From the NCBI GenBank assembly GCA_021770065.1, contig JAETRR010000005.1, forward strand, positions 27,001-91,000: 64,000 bases of DNA, given 5' to 3'. Made by a program: the position numbers and the translations under genes. This document shows positions 1-8,584 of this stretch, in pieces. The stretch comes from Lachnoclostridium sp. Lineage in GTDB: Bacteria > Bacillota > Clostridia > Lachnospirales > Lachnospiraceae. The notes under the pieces were generated by a model. It searched no databases, was not told the origin of the DNA, and saw only the letters and a list, made by a program, of their open reading frames with translations. Each line of letters starts with the position of its first letter. Within the stretch, counting starts at the first letter, position 1.

Positions 1-174
1 AATCCTTTTGCCGAACAGCCCGGCAATCCGCAAAAAAGCATCCGTCCCAGGCTCCATCACCTTATGTCCGGCCTTGTCCGCCTCGAACACCCTGGCACCG
101 TACTTTTCTTCCAGAAAGGCCAGGATCTCGCTCTTCCCCGCTCCTGCGCCTCCCGTGATTCCGATTACCCTCAT
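1..174 (-). CDS. coaE: Dephospho-CoA kinase, N-terminal part (cut by window edge)
   Basis: Only the first 58 residues are inside the window. They begin MRVIGITGG and carry a P-loop, GGAGAGKS, followed by an ADKAGH segment typical of dephospho-CoA kinase, which makes the last step of coenzyme A synthesis by phosphorylating the ribose 3'-OH of dephospho-CoA. The ATG at 174 is chosen because a GAGGG ribosome site lies about 11 bases upstream. An in-frame ATG at 183 sits too close to that site. The gene starts 17 bases after polA stops, so the two are probably co-transcribed; polA-coaE adjacency is common in Firmicutes. The C-terminal part is not visible, so completeness cannot be judged. Confidence 0.85.
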   Translation of the reverse strand, partial: MRVIGITGGAGAGKSEILAFLEEKYGARVFEADKAGHKVMEPGTDAFLRIAGLFGKRI

Positions 175-191
175 AATCCGCATATCCCTCA

Positions 192-2831
192 CTAATGAGC
201 CTCATACCAGTTCTTCCCCTGCTTCATATCAATCTCCAGAGGCACCGAAAGCTCGGCCGCGCCATGCATTTCCTCGGCCAGAATCTTTTTCACCTGTTCC
301 ACCTCCTCCAGATGCGCCTCCACCAGAAGCTCATCGTGCACCTGGAGCAAAAGCCTTGAACGCAGCCCCTCTTCCCTAAGCCGCCTGTCCACACGAACCA
401 TGGCAATCTTAATAATATCCGCCGCCGTTCCCTGTATCGGGGCATTCATGGCAACACGCTCCCCAAAGGACCGCTGCATAAAATTCGAGGACTTCAGCTC
501 CGGCACCTGCCGCCGCCGGCCGAACATAGTGGCCACATATCCCTTCTCCTTCGCTTCCTTCACACAGCCGTCCAGGAATTCCTTAATCCTGGGATACGTC
601 TCGAAATACTTCTCAATATATTCCTGAGCCTCCTTCCGGGTAATGCTCAGATCCTGTGACAGACCGAAGGAGCTGATGCCGTACACAATCCCAAAGTTCA
701 CTGCCTTGGCATTGCGCCGCTGCAGGGCCGTCACCTCATCAAAGGGGACATGGAACACCTGGGAGGCCGTCAGCCGGTGAATGTCCTGGGCCTCCCGGTA
801 AGCCTGAATGAGGTTTTCATCCCCGGACATATGGGCCAGAACACGAAGCTCAATCTGGGAATAGTCCGCATCCAGAAGGGTATATCCCTCTGCCGGAACA
901 AAAACCCTGCGGATCAGACGTCCCAGTTCCATGCGGATGGGAATATTCTGCAGATTCGGCTCCACACTGCTTAAACGGCCCGTAGCCGTGATGGTCTGCT
1001 GAAAAGTGGTATGAATCCGCCGATCCGCTCCGATATAACCTGCCAGGCCGTCCGCATAGGTGGATTTAAGCTTTGTAAGCTGCCGGTACTCCAGGATATG
1101 GGAGACAATTGCATGCTCGGGCGCCAGCTTTTCCAGCACTTCCGCCGAAGTGGAATAGCCGGTCTTGGTCTTTTTTCCGCCCTTCATGCCCATTTTATCA
1201 AACAAAATGACACCGAGCTGCTTGGGAGAGTTGATGTTGAACTCCTCCCCGGCCTCCCCGTAAATCTCCTTTTCCAGTTCCCCGATCCGCACAGCCAGGG
1301 CATCGCCGTAGCTCTTCAGCTCCTCTGCCTCCACCTGCACGCCCGCCTCTTCCATGGCATGGAGGGTAAATACCAGAGGCATCTCCATATCCCGGTAAAG
1401 CTCTTCCATTCCCTCATCCCGAAGCCGCTTCTGTACAGGAGAAAATACTTCATAGAGCACATAGCTTAAATACCCTGCATAAATGCGGAACTCCTCCGGC
1501 TTTTCCCAAAGAACCTCACTTAGGGGCTGTTTTGCGAAAAGCTCCGCCTTAGAAGGCACGCTGAGATCTAAGAACTCTCCTGCAAGCTCCTCACAGGAAT
1601 AGCTGTCTTTCAGAGGATTCAGAAGATATGCCCCAATCTCCATATCGTAGAAAGCCCCGGAGGCCTTTACCTCCAGAAATTTCAGCTGCTCCTTAAGGCT
1701 CAAGCATACGATCTCCTTCACCTGTGTAAGGGCCCTGGACAGCCGATCCACAAGCCACCCTTCCGTAAGAAGCCCCTGTACCGGGAAAATGTATACCTCC
1801 CTCCCGGATAATGCCAGAGAAAGGGCGAGTACCTTCCCTCCCTCCCGGAGCAGTTCAAAAGCCAGACGATTCTGTTTTTCTGCCTTTTCAAATATATTTT
1901 CCGCCTCTCCCAGATCCGCCGCCGTCAAAAAGCACTTTTCAATGGCTTCATTGGCCGGGGCCTCTGCCGAAAAACGCGGCAGCATATTTTTAAATTCCAG
2001 CTCCTTTAAGATTTCATAGGCTTCCCTGGTGTAAATGTTCCCCAGCCGGGCAGCCTCCCAGTCATAATCGTAGTCACAGTCCGTGTTGATGGTTGCAAGG
2101 GTTTTACTGAGCTGTGCCATATCGTAATGACTGCGCAGGGCCTCCTTTGCCCGGTTCGGTGTGATCTCCTCCACGTGGGCGTAGGCATTTTCAATGGTTC
2201 CGTATTTTACTACGAGGTTCGTGGCCGTCTTTTCCCCAATGCCCGGAACGCCGGGAATATTGTCGGAAGCATCGCCCATAAGGGCTTTCAGCTCTATCAC
2301 CTGCAAAGGGGTGATCTGATAGCGGTCTATCACATCCTGGGTGTTGTAATTTTCAATCTCCGTCACGCCGCCCTTCGTCTTGGGCATACGGATACGGATA
2401 TGCTCTGTGGCGAGCTGCAGAAGATCCCGGTCGCCGGAAAGAACCGTAACCTCCAGGCCCTTCTTTTCACTGCGCTTTGCCACCGTTCCCAGGAGGTCGT
2501 CCGCCTCCAGGCCCGCCTTTTCCATAGTGGGAATTCCCATGGCATGAAGCAGCTTCTTTAAAACCGGCACCTGCTCATGGAGCTCTTCGGGCATGGGCTT
2601 CCTTGTTCCCTTATACTCCGCATACATTTCATGGCGGAAGGTGGGAGCCTTGACATCGAAAGCCACCGTGATATAATCCGGCTTTTCCTCCTCCAGAACC
2701 TTGAACAGCGTATTCAGGAAGCCGAAAATGGCGTTGGTGTGGAGCCCCCGGGAGTTCGAAAGACTGGTTACTCCGTAAAAGGCCCGGTTGATAATGCTGT
2801 GTCCGTCAACAAGTAAGATTTTTCCGCTCAT
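192..2831 (-). CDS. polA: DNA polymerase I
   Basis: This 879-residue protein has normal family A length. The N-terminal third is the 5'-3' exonuclease (FEN) domain with clustered acidic residues (SGDRDLLQL and GDASDNIPGVPGIGEKTA). The middle 3'-5' exonuclease-like region seems degenerate: where an active enzyme has a DxE motif, this one reads LAFELLREG, so proofreading is probably lost, as in many Firmicutes. The C-terminal polymerase domain has motif A (DADYSQIELR), motif B (RRNAKAVNFGIVYG) and motif C (QVHDELL). It fills gaps and removes RNA primers in repair and lagging-strand synthesis. Its start overlaps the stop of the upstream zinc-finger gene by 4 bases, and coaE follows. Confidence 0.97.
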   Translation of the reverse strand: MSGKILLVDGHSIINRAFYGVTSLSNSRGLHTNAIFGFLNTLFKVLEEEKPDYITVAFDVKAPTFRHEMYAEYKGTRKPMPEELHEQVPVLKKLLHAMGIPTMEKAGLEADDLLGTVAKRSEKKGLEVTVLSGDRDLLQLATEHIRIRMPKTKGGVTEIENYNTQDVIDRYQITPLQVIELKALMGDASDNIPGVPGIGEKTATNLVVKYGTIENAYAHVEEITPNRAKEALRSHYDMAQLSKTLATINTDCDYDYDWEAARLGNIYTREAYEILKELEFKNMLPRFSAEAPANEAIEKCFLTAADLGEAENIFEKAEKQNRLAFELLREGGKVLALSLALSGREVYIFPVQGLLTEGWLVDRLSRALTQVKEIVCLSLKEQLKFLEVKASGAFYDMEIGAYLLNPLKDSYSCEELAGEFLDLSVPSKAELFAKQPLSEVLWEKPEEFRIYAGYLSYVLYEVFSPVQKRLRDEGMEELYRDMEMPLVFTLHAMEEAGVQVEAEELKSYGDALAVRIGELEKEIYGEAGEEFNINSPKQLGVILFDKMGMKGGKKTKTGYSTSAEVLEKLAPEHAIVSHILEYRQLTKLKSTYADGLAGYIGADRRIHTTFQQTITATGRLSSVEPNLQNIPIRMELGRLIRRVFVPAEGYTLLDADYSQIELRVLAHMSGDENLIQAYREAQDIHRLTASQVFHVPFDEVTALQRRNAKAVNFGIVYGISSFGLSQDLSITRKEAQEYIEKYFETYPRIKEFLDGCVKEAKEKGYVATMFGRRRQVPELKSSNFMQRSFGERVAMNAPIQGTAADIIKIAMVRVDRRLREEGLRSRLLLQVHDELLVEAHLEEVEQVKKILAEEMHGAAELSVPLEIDMKQGKNWYEAH

Positions 2832-3157
2832 ATTATTACGATCTCCATTATTATAATTACAGTCAGTGCCGCCATAGCCAGTATCTGGGACAGTACATAG
2901 TATACATTAAAAATCTTTCTTCCCCGAATCTGCAGCTCCGACAGCCGTAAGGATTCTTCCAGGAGCCTGTGCAGGTTCTGATCCTCTCCGCCCTCCTCCA
3001 GCTGTGCAAGACCGGTGTAGATGGTGTAATAGATCTCCAGTTCCTCATAACAGTCACGGCATGTGTGTATATGGGACAAAAAAGCACTTAATTCCTTATC
3101 CGTCAGCTCTTTATTGATGTAAGGCATTACCATCTGTTCCGCTTCTTTACAGGTCAT
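2828..3157 (-). CDS. Small zinc-finger membrane protein (anti-sigma-factor-like)
   Basis: A 109-residue protein starting MTCKEAEQMVMPYINKEL. It has an HxxxCxxC element (HIHTCRDC) typical of the zinc-finger domain at the N-terminus of many anti-sigma factors, then a charged helix and one C-terminal hydrophobic segment (about residues 85-109) rich in Ile and Val. The ATG at 3157 is preferred over one 14 codons earlier because an AGGAG site lies 7 bases upstream. It overlaps polA by 4 bases (ATGA type), so the two are translated together. No sigma factor gene is adjacent, so an anti-sigma role is only a family analogy. Confidence 0.7.
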   Translation of the reverse strand: MTCKEAEQMVMPYINKELTDKELSAFLSHIHTCRDCYEELEIYYTIYTGLAQLEEGGEDQNLHRLLEESLRLSELQIRGRKIFNVYYVLSQILAMAALTVIIIMEIVII

Positions 3158-3189
3158 GGGCAGGCTCCTTTCATTCGATTTCTCCAAAT

Positions 3190-3218
3190 ATTCTATCATC
3201 CCCGCTTATAAATTACAA
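3190..3218 (-). promoter_or_regulatory. Sigma-A-type promoter for the zinc-finger/polA/coaE unit
   Basis: On the minus strand a TTGTAA -35 box (3213-3218) is separated by 17 bases from a TAGAAT -10 box (3190-3195). The predicted start of transcription, near 3183, would give a leader of about 26 bases before the ATG at 3157. The 3220-3352 stretch upstream holds only a weak hairpin followed by a T-run (near 3232-3256) that could end the rhamnose operon. Confidence 0.6.
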
Positions 3219-3352
3219 CCTTACTTTTTCTGCAAAAAAACAGAGATACGCCTCAAACCTTATTGTCCACTCCGTGAACAGCAGCCCTCAGACATACCTC
3301 TGTCTCCTCATCCGCAGGAATCAATATATTTAATGTATTTTCTCCCGGCCCT

Positions 3353-4420
3353 TTACGCCTGTTTCTTCCGGTAAGACTCCGCCTCCCAGTGAGTGATAAA
3401 GTACGTCAGCTCATCTGTCATAGGCAGAATTCCGCCGAACTTCTCTGCATAGTAAGCCACCTTCATGGCATCCGCCAGGAGAAGTTCCGCATTCCTGATC
3501 TCCTTTTCACTCTGGCAGAGGGCAAAGGCTCCCTCATTCTGCAGAAGGACAATCTTCGGATAATCCCCTTCTTTCTCCTTAAATGCATTCAGAGCCGCCT
3601 CCAAATCCTCGTCTGCTCCCACAAACAGGGGAAATGCGCCGCAGTATACAATGTGATCCGGGGTAAACGGCTTTAATAGCGCCTCTGCCTTCTCCCTGCT
3701 GCTCACAAAATAAACAGCCTCACGAATAGGCAGGAACTCTGCCGCCCGGCCGGTAATGGAGTGAAGCCTGGCCGTCAGTTCCTCTTTGCCCTCTGTACGC
3801 ACATAAGCCTCCAGCTTATCTATCACATCCGCCAGAATCCGGTCAATTTCTTCTGTAGTCTCTGCTGCAATAAAGATACCATGGTTCTGCAGAAGCACCA
3901 CCTGTACCTCCCGGCCGTGCTCCTCCTTATAAACTTTCATGGCCTCATTGCAGAGTTTTCCAAGAGTATAACCCGGACGGCAGATGGAAACCCAGATCAT
4001 CTGGGAGCCGAGAATCTCTCTCGCCAGTCCTTCTCCTCCCTTCGAGCAGGTAAGGCCGTTGATCAGCGCCGGATGAATGTGAAGTACATACGTCTGCGGG
4101 AACAGGCTGTGAAGCAGGGCTTCCACACTGGGACGCTTACTCTGATCCTCGTCACACCGGGCATCCATCACATCCTTAAGAAACGCCGCTTCCCTGGCCG
4201 CATCTTCCGCCGGATAGTCCTTCTCCATGAGTGCCGTAAGCTTCGCAATATCCATGGCTACAAAGCCTTCCGCCGTAATGGTTCCAAGACTGGTGCCGGA
4301 GCATTTTACATAGAGAACTCCATCCTTCTTATAGGAGGTATTGCCGCCGCCGGCCAGTACCAGATCCGGATTCTTTCCGTGTTTGTTTGACATCTCTACT
4401 AATTTCGTTAAATCTATCAT
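3353..4420 (-). CDS. Class II aldolase/adducin family protein, probable rhamnulose-1-phosphate aldolase
   Basis: A 355-residue protein with class II aldolase features: an N-terminal GGGNTSYK phosphate-binding segment, an HIHP motif and a QNHG histidine that together would bind the catalytic zinc. Class II aldolases of this type split deoxy-ketose 1-phosphates to dihydroxyacetone phosphate and lactaldehyde. The sequence resembles the aldolase half of bifunctional RhaD/alcohol-dehydrogenase proteins but lacks the dehydrogenase half, and it is longer than E. coli RhaD (about 275 residues). It is the last gene of the rhamnose operon, directly after rhamnulokinase, which supports the substrate. 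A strong AGGAGG site precedes the ATG. Another sugar-phosphate substrate cannot be excluded. Confidence 0.8.
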   Translation of the reverse strand: MIDLTKLVEMSNKHGKNPDLVLAGGGNTSYKKDGVLYVKCSGTSLGTITAEGFVAMDIAKLTALMEKDYPAEDAAREAAFLKDVMDARCDEDQSKRPSVEALLHSLFPQTYVLHIHPALINGLTCSKGGEGLAREILGSQMIWVSICRPGYTLGKLCNEAMKVYKEEHGREVQVVLLQNHGIFIAAETTEEIDRILADVIDKLEAYVRTEGKEELTARLHSITGRAAEFLPIREAVYFVSSREKAEALLKPFTPDHIVYCGAFPLFVGADEDLEAALNAFKEKEGDYPKIVLLQNEGAFALCQSEKEIRNAELLLADAMKVAYYAEKFGGILPMTDELTYFITHWEAESYRKKQA

Positions 4421-4518
4421 ACGTTCCTCCTAAGATTTCCGGAGAAGCCGTCATCCATTCCCCGAAAGTCTGAATCATAATTATTAATTTCCGCTTTCCG
4501 GCTGCGTAATATTCCTGT

Positions 4519-5925
4519 TCAAGCCTTAAAAGAGCGTATCTCAAAGGAATTGCGGATGCACACCCTTGCATCCCAGATATCCTTAAGCTCCCCCGATGCA
4601 ATCATCTGTGCCGCCAGATTGCCAAGGGCCGTAGCCTCTCCCGGTCCTGCCAGAACTTCTTTTTTCGTATACCAGGCAGTCAGCTCATTGAGGTAATCCG
4701 CATTAGATCCGCCGCCCACCACATGAATCTTATCGTATGTCTTTCCGGTAAGCTCCTCAATCTCCCAGACCGTCTCCCCATAGCTGCGTGCCAGGTTTTG
4801 ATAAATAACTGCCGCCAGCTCTCCCGGTGTCTCCGGAACCGCCTGCTCATGCTTCCTGCAGTACTCTTTGATGGCTTCAATCATACTGTCCGGAGACAGG
4901 AAGCTCTGATCATTCACGTCAATCACTGTGGGGAAGTCCGAGACCTCCTCAGCCATCCTGCAAAGCTCTGCATAACTGTATTTCTCCGGAAGTTCCTTCC
5001 GGACAGACTGAATCATCCACAGTCCCATAATATTTTTCAAGAAACGGAACCTGTAATCCACACCGCCCTCATTGGTAAAGTTTGCCCTGCGGCTTTCCTC
5101 TCTGCAGTCAGCTTCCTTTAGCTCTGTTCCCATCAAAGACCAGGTGCCGGAGCTTATGTAGATCACATCTTCCTCCGTGGAGGGAACTGCCAGAACCGCA
5201 GAAGCCGTATCATGGGTAGCCGGCTGCATCACCGTACAGGAAAAGCCGACCTCGTCCGCCACTTCTTTTTTTAAGGGTCCTACCACAGTGCCCGGAAGGC
5301 TGATAGGCCCGAAGATTTCCTTTTTATAGCCCAAACGCTCAATCAATTCATAGTCCCAGTCCTTTGTCACAGGACTTACAAGCTGACCGGAGGTAGCATT
5401 CGTATATTCCGTCTTTGCCACGCCCGTCAGCAGATAATGAAAATAATCCGGAAGCATCAAAAGCTGCTCCGCTTTTTCCATCAGCTCCGGCTGCTGTTCT
5501 TTTACGGCCATCAACTGATAAATGGTATTGAAAATCTGCTTCTGGATTCCCGTCCTGCCATACAGTTCTTCCGGAGAAATAATCTCATAGACCTTATCGT
5601 CCATTCCCTCCGTCCGCTTATCCCGATAGCCCACTGCATCCCCCAGGCGCTCTCCGTTCTTATCCAGAAGAACATAGTCCACCGCCCAGGTATCCACACC
5701 CATACTTGCCGGAATCTTCCCCAGCTCCTTACAGCGCTTCATTCCGGCCTTAATCTCTCCAAACAGGCCGTCCGCATCCCAGCACAGGTGTCCGTTCTTC
5801 GGCTGCATCCCATTGTCAAAACGGTAAACCTCCTCCAGAACCATCTTTCCCTCTTCCAGATGTCCCAGGATATGGCGTCCGCTGGAAGCCCCGATGTCCA
5901 CTGCCAGATAATAGGTGTTGCCCAT
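4519..5925 (-). CDS. rhaB: Rhamnulokinase
   Basis: A 468-residue FGGY-family sugar kinase that phosphorylates L-rhamnulose to rhamnulose 1-phosphate. Visible landmarks are the N-terminal phosphate loop (AVDIGASSGRH), the substrate-side GVDTWAVDY motif, QIFNTIYQL, the HDTASAV aspartate expected to act as base, the ISSGTWSLMG adenosine-side loop and a C-terminal VVGGGSNADYLN. The pattern matches rhamnulokinases better than xylulo- or glycerol kinases. It follows the ABC transporter lipoprotein and precedes the aldolase, so the sugar imported by the upstream genes is very likely L-rhamnose. The isomerase that should supply rhamnulose is not in the window. Confidence 0.93.
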   Translation of the reverse strand: MGNTYYLAVDIGASSGRHILGHLEEGKMVLEEVYRFDNGMQPKNGHLCWDADGLFGEIKAGMKRCKELGKIPASMGVDTWAVDYVLLDKNGERLGDAVGYRDKRTEGMDDKVYEIISPEELYGRTGIQKQIFNTIYQLMAVKEQQPELMEKAEQLLMLPDYFHYLLTGVAKTEYTNATSGQLVSPVTKDWDYELIERLGYKKEIFGPISLPGTVVGPLKKEVADEVGFSCTVMQPATHDTASAVLAVPSTEEDVIYISSGTWSLMGTELKEADCREESRRANFTNEGGVDYRFRFLKNIMGLWMIQSVRKELPEKYSYAELCRMAEEVSDFPTVIDVNDQSFLSPDSMIEAIKEYCRKHEQAVPETPGELAAVIYQNLARSYGETVWEIEELTGKTYDKIHVVGGGSNADYLNELTAWYTKKEVLAGPGEATALGNLAAQMIASGELKDIWDARVCIRNSFEIRSFKA

Positions 5926-5942
5926 ATTTCTTCTCCTTCTTT

Positions 5943-5977
5943 AAAACAGGGGACTGCAGGTGCAGTCCCCCAGTTTT
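5943..5977 (-). terminator. Intercistronic terminator-like hairpin between lipoprotein gene and rhaB
   Basis: A perfect 10-bp inverted repeat, GGGGACTGCA / TGCAGTCCCC (5949-5970, 2-base turn), is flanked by AAAAC and GTTTT arms that extend the stem after a small internal loop. On the minus strand it ends in a TGTTTT run, 40 bases before the rhaB start. It probably causes partial termination or protects the 3' end of the lipoprotein message, so that the binding protein is made in excess over the kinase and aldolase. Confidence 0.7.
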
Positions 5978-5995
5978 CTTATAACCTTTTTACTC

Positions 5996-7204
5996 TTACA
6001 GCTTGTCAATCCACTCGGACATGTTGCCCTTGTAGAAGATGTACGGTGTGCCGGCCAGAACGAAGGTTCCGTCGCCCTGGGTATATACGGTGTAATCTTC
6101 CTCAGCATAGTCACGGAAAGCAGCCATGGTGAAGGTCTCGCCGTCAGTTCCTGCCCAGCCGTTGGTCAGAGCAGCGTCAATTGCAGCACCTGCTACTGCG
6201 CCAAGATGAATAACATCCCACAGCATCATGTAGGGGCATACGGAAGCGAATGCATCGTCATCAGCCTTGTTGGGCATGAAGGACTGCATCTCGGAAGGAA
6301 GTCCAAGACCTGTCAGCTTAATGTCGCTGTTAGCGCCCTTAAGAACCTGTCCTGCTGCCGCGATACCAACCGTAGTCGGGGAAATGATACAGTCAACCTT
6401 AGCCTCTGCTACGAAAGCATTTGCCTGAGTTGTGGACTCAACCGGGTCGTCATTTCCGTACTTCTTGTCAAGGTTCGGGCTGACCTTACCCTTGTACATA
6501 TCCTTTGCCAGCTCCTCTTCCATAGCTGCGATCCAGCTGTTCTGAACCGGAGTGTCGATACCTGCGGAAAGAACACCGAGAACGATCTCGTCGCCTGAGT
6601 AGCTTCCAAGCTGCTCTGCTACTACTTCTTCCATAGTCTTATCCTCGGGATAATCTACGCCAAGCGTAATCAGAACGGCTGCCTGTACCAGATAAGATCC
6701 GATATCCTGTACTTCTGCCTGGTTGATGTGAGCCAGACGATAGTCAACGCTTGCCTCAGAGTCGATGGAAACGATGGGGATTCCGGCATCCTTTGCCTTC
6801 TGGAAAATCTCATCATATCCGGTATCTCCATTGGTGGAAATAACGATAGACTTAACACCTTTAGTAATCCACTCGTCAAGCATCTGAACTTGAGCCGCTA
6901 CGGTTGTCTCGGCTGGACTAGTATACTCAGTCTCATAGCCAAGTGCGTTCATGTACTCGCTGTAACCTTCATACATCAGATCGCCGAACTTGTTACCGGT
7001 GGACTTGAACATAAAGATATGCTTTCCGCCTTCTGCATTTGATTCAGCAGGCGCCTCCGCCTGTGCATCGTCTCCGCCGGTCTCGGCCGGAGCTTCTGCT
7101 GCCGGAGCATCAGCTGCCGGAGCTTCTGTTTCCTTGGAACCGCAGGCAGCAAGTCCTGCAATCATGCTCACGCTGAGCATCAGAGCTAAAATCTTTTTCA
7201 TCAT
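5996..7204 (-). CDS. Rhamnose ABC transporter substrate-binding lipoprotein
   Basis: A 402-residue exported protein with a signal peptide and lipobox LAAC (Cys21), then a low-complexity Ala/Glu/Pro linker (about residues 25-60) that would tether it outside the membrane. The rest is a periplasmic-binding-protein fold of the ribose/rhamnose type (IFMFKSTGNKFGDLMYEGY at the start, VISTNGDTG in lobe 1). An AGGAGG site precedes two tandem ATG codons; the first is annotated. It lies after the two permeases and before rhaB. Hairpins on both sides of the gene suggest that its mRNA is stabilised or separately processed. Confidence 0.88.
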   Translation of the reverse strand: MMKKILALMLSVSMIAGLAACGSKETEAPAADAPAAEAPAETGGDDAQAEAPAESNAEGGKHIFMFKSTGNKFGDLMYEGYSEYMNALGYETEYTSPAETTVAAQVQMLDEWITKGVKSIVISTNGDTGYDEIFQKAKDAGIPIVSIDSEASVDYRLAHINQAEVQDIGSYLVQAAVLITLGVDYPEDKTMEEVVAEQLGSYSGDEIVLGVLSAGIDTPVQNSWIAAMEEELAKDMYKGKVSPNLDKKYGNDDPVESTTQANAFVAEAKVDCIISPTTVGIAAAGQVLKGANSDIKLTGLGLPSEMQSFMPNKADDDAFASVCPYMMLWDVIHLGAVAGAAIDAALTNGWAGTDGETFTMAAFRDYAEEDYTVYTQGDGTFVLAGTPYIFYKGNMSEWIDKL

Positions 7205-7235
7205 AATGAAATATCCTCCTTTTATTTTTGCTTTT

Positions 7236-7299
7236 ATATATACGGGGCGCTCTAAACCCCGGATATACCGTCTTTTGCCGGGACGGGCGGGTGCCCGGC
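7236..7299 (-). other. Two hairpins between permease and lipoprotein genes
   Basis: The 138-bp gap before the lipoprotein gene holds two inverted repeats: CGGGG/CCCCG with flanking ATA/TAT (7236-7266) and GCCGGG/CCCGGC (7277-7299). Neither is followed by a clear T-run on the minus strand, so processing or protection of the downstream binding-protein message is more likely than termination. This is an inference from position. Confidence 0.45.
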
Positions 7300-7342
7300 C
7301 CGAAATTCATATCTTTCACAGTACCCGGCCGCATTTGTCTCC

Positions 7343-8584
7343 CTAGGAGAAACGCTCCTTATTCTTCCGGGCATTCTCTTCTATCTCCGCTTTCATCTGG
7401 GCAGTCTTTTCCTTACAGGTATTCTGTAAGCTGGCAATCTTCTCCTCTGCCTTGCGGATCTTCCCGTCCGGATCGCCGGTCTTTTTAAGCTTTGCAATCT
7501 CTGCCTTAAGCTCTTTTACCTCGGCGGCCGTCTTGACATTGAGAGCTTCGATATTCTTATTGTTCTTATACAGAACCTTAAGCTTAATGTCCGCAATCAG
7601 CTGCCTGTTTACGCTGGGAATCAGTACGGCAATCAGAAGCACAATACCCGTTACAATCTTCCGGGTGTTGGCATCCACGCCGATCAGTCCCAGAGTATAC
7701 AGCAGGAAGGCCATAATAAAGGTGGAGATAAAGGGACCGTATACCTTGCCCTTGCCGCCGTTGGTGGACACGCCGCCCAGTACACAGATGGCGATGGTAT
7801 CCATCTCATAGCCCGTGCCCATGGAGGAGGAAAGTCCGCCGCCCATACGTCCTACAAAGAAAATGGAGCCGATTCCTGCCATTACGCCCATCAAGATAAA
7901 CACAATGAGCTTCACGCGCTCCACCCGGATGCCCGAATACTGCGCCGTGGTGGGATTATTTCCCACAATATACAGCTTCCGCCCAAAAGTGGAGCGATGC
8001 AGGATAAAGTAGAAAATCACAGTAATCAAAATGTACAGTACCATACAAATCGGTAAGATTCCCCAGTTTCTCCATCCGATGGCATTGTAGAAAGCCGGAA
8101 AATTCTTCAGGGAATTTACATCCAGGATAATCTCTACAATTCCGCGGAACAGCATGGAGGTGGAAATGGTTACAATAACCGCGGGCATCTTCACATACCC
8201 AACCAGAATACCGTTAAAGGCTCCGCAGACCGCTCCTGTAAGAATGCCTGCCAGCACGGCTGCAATGGCCGGCGCCCCGTTCTGGAACAGAAGTCCCGTT
8301 GTCATGCCGGAAAGCACCATGTTGGAGGCGATGGATACGTCAATGTCTCCAAGCATCAGCACAAACACCATGCCCATTACCATAGGCGACAGATCCAGTC
8401 CCGACTGAATAATGGACTGAATGGTACCGATGTTAAAATACAGTCCCGGCCTGGCAATTGCCAGAATCAGATTAATAAGAATTAATATGTAAACCAGGAT
8501 CATTTCCCATTTTACCAGAAACCTGCTTAATTGAAAACCCTCTTTAACAGTCAGATCTCTGACCGCTGCTTTATTCTCAGCCAT
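7343..8584 (-). CDS. Rhamnose ABC transporter permease with C-terminal coiled-coil tail
   Basis: A 413-residue inner-membrane permease of the ribose/rhamnose (RbsC-like) family with about nine hydrophobic segments, a GDIDVSIASNMVLSG motif and the cytoplasmic loop CVLGGVSTNGGKG that contacts the ATPase. The core ends near residue 325. About 85 further residues are highly charged, rich in Lys, Glu and Ala (AAEVKELKAEIAKLKK), and predicted to form a cytoplasmic coiled coil, which usual members of the family lack. Its ATG overlaps the stop of the upstream permease (TAATG), showing translational coupling. Confidence 0.88.
   Translation of the reverse strand: MAENKAAVRDLTVKEGFQLSRFLVKWEMILVYILILINLILAIARPGLYFNIGTIQSIIQSGLDLSPMVMGMVFVLMLGDIDVSIASNMVLSGMTTGLLFQNGAPAIAAVLAGILTGAVCGAFNGILVGYVKMPAVIVTISTSMLFRGIVEIILDVNSLKNFPAFYNAIGWRNWGILPICMVLYILITVIFYFILHRSTFGRKLYIVGNNPTTAQYSGIRVERVKLIVFILMGVMAGIGSIFFVGRMGGGLSSSMGTGYEMDTIAICVLGGVSTNGGKGKVYGPFISTFIMAFLLYTLGLIGVDANTRKIVTGIVLLIAVLIPSVNRQLIADIKLKVLYKNNKNIEALNVKTAAEVKELKAEIAKLKKTGDPDGKIRKAEEKIASLQNTCKEKTAQMKAEIEENARKNKERFS

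Noticed and set aside
1720..1930. Mutation inactivating DNA polymerase I proofreading as something unusual
   Set aside because: Loss of the 3'-5' exonuclease acidic residues is common among Firmicutes Pol I enzymes.
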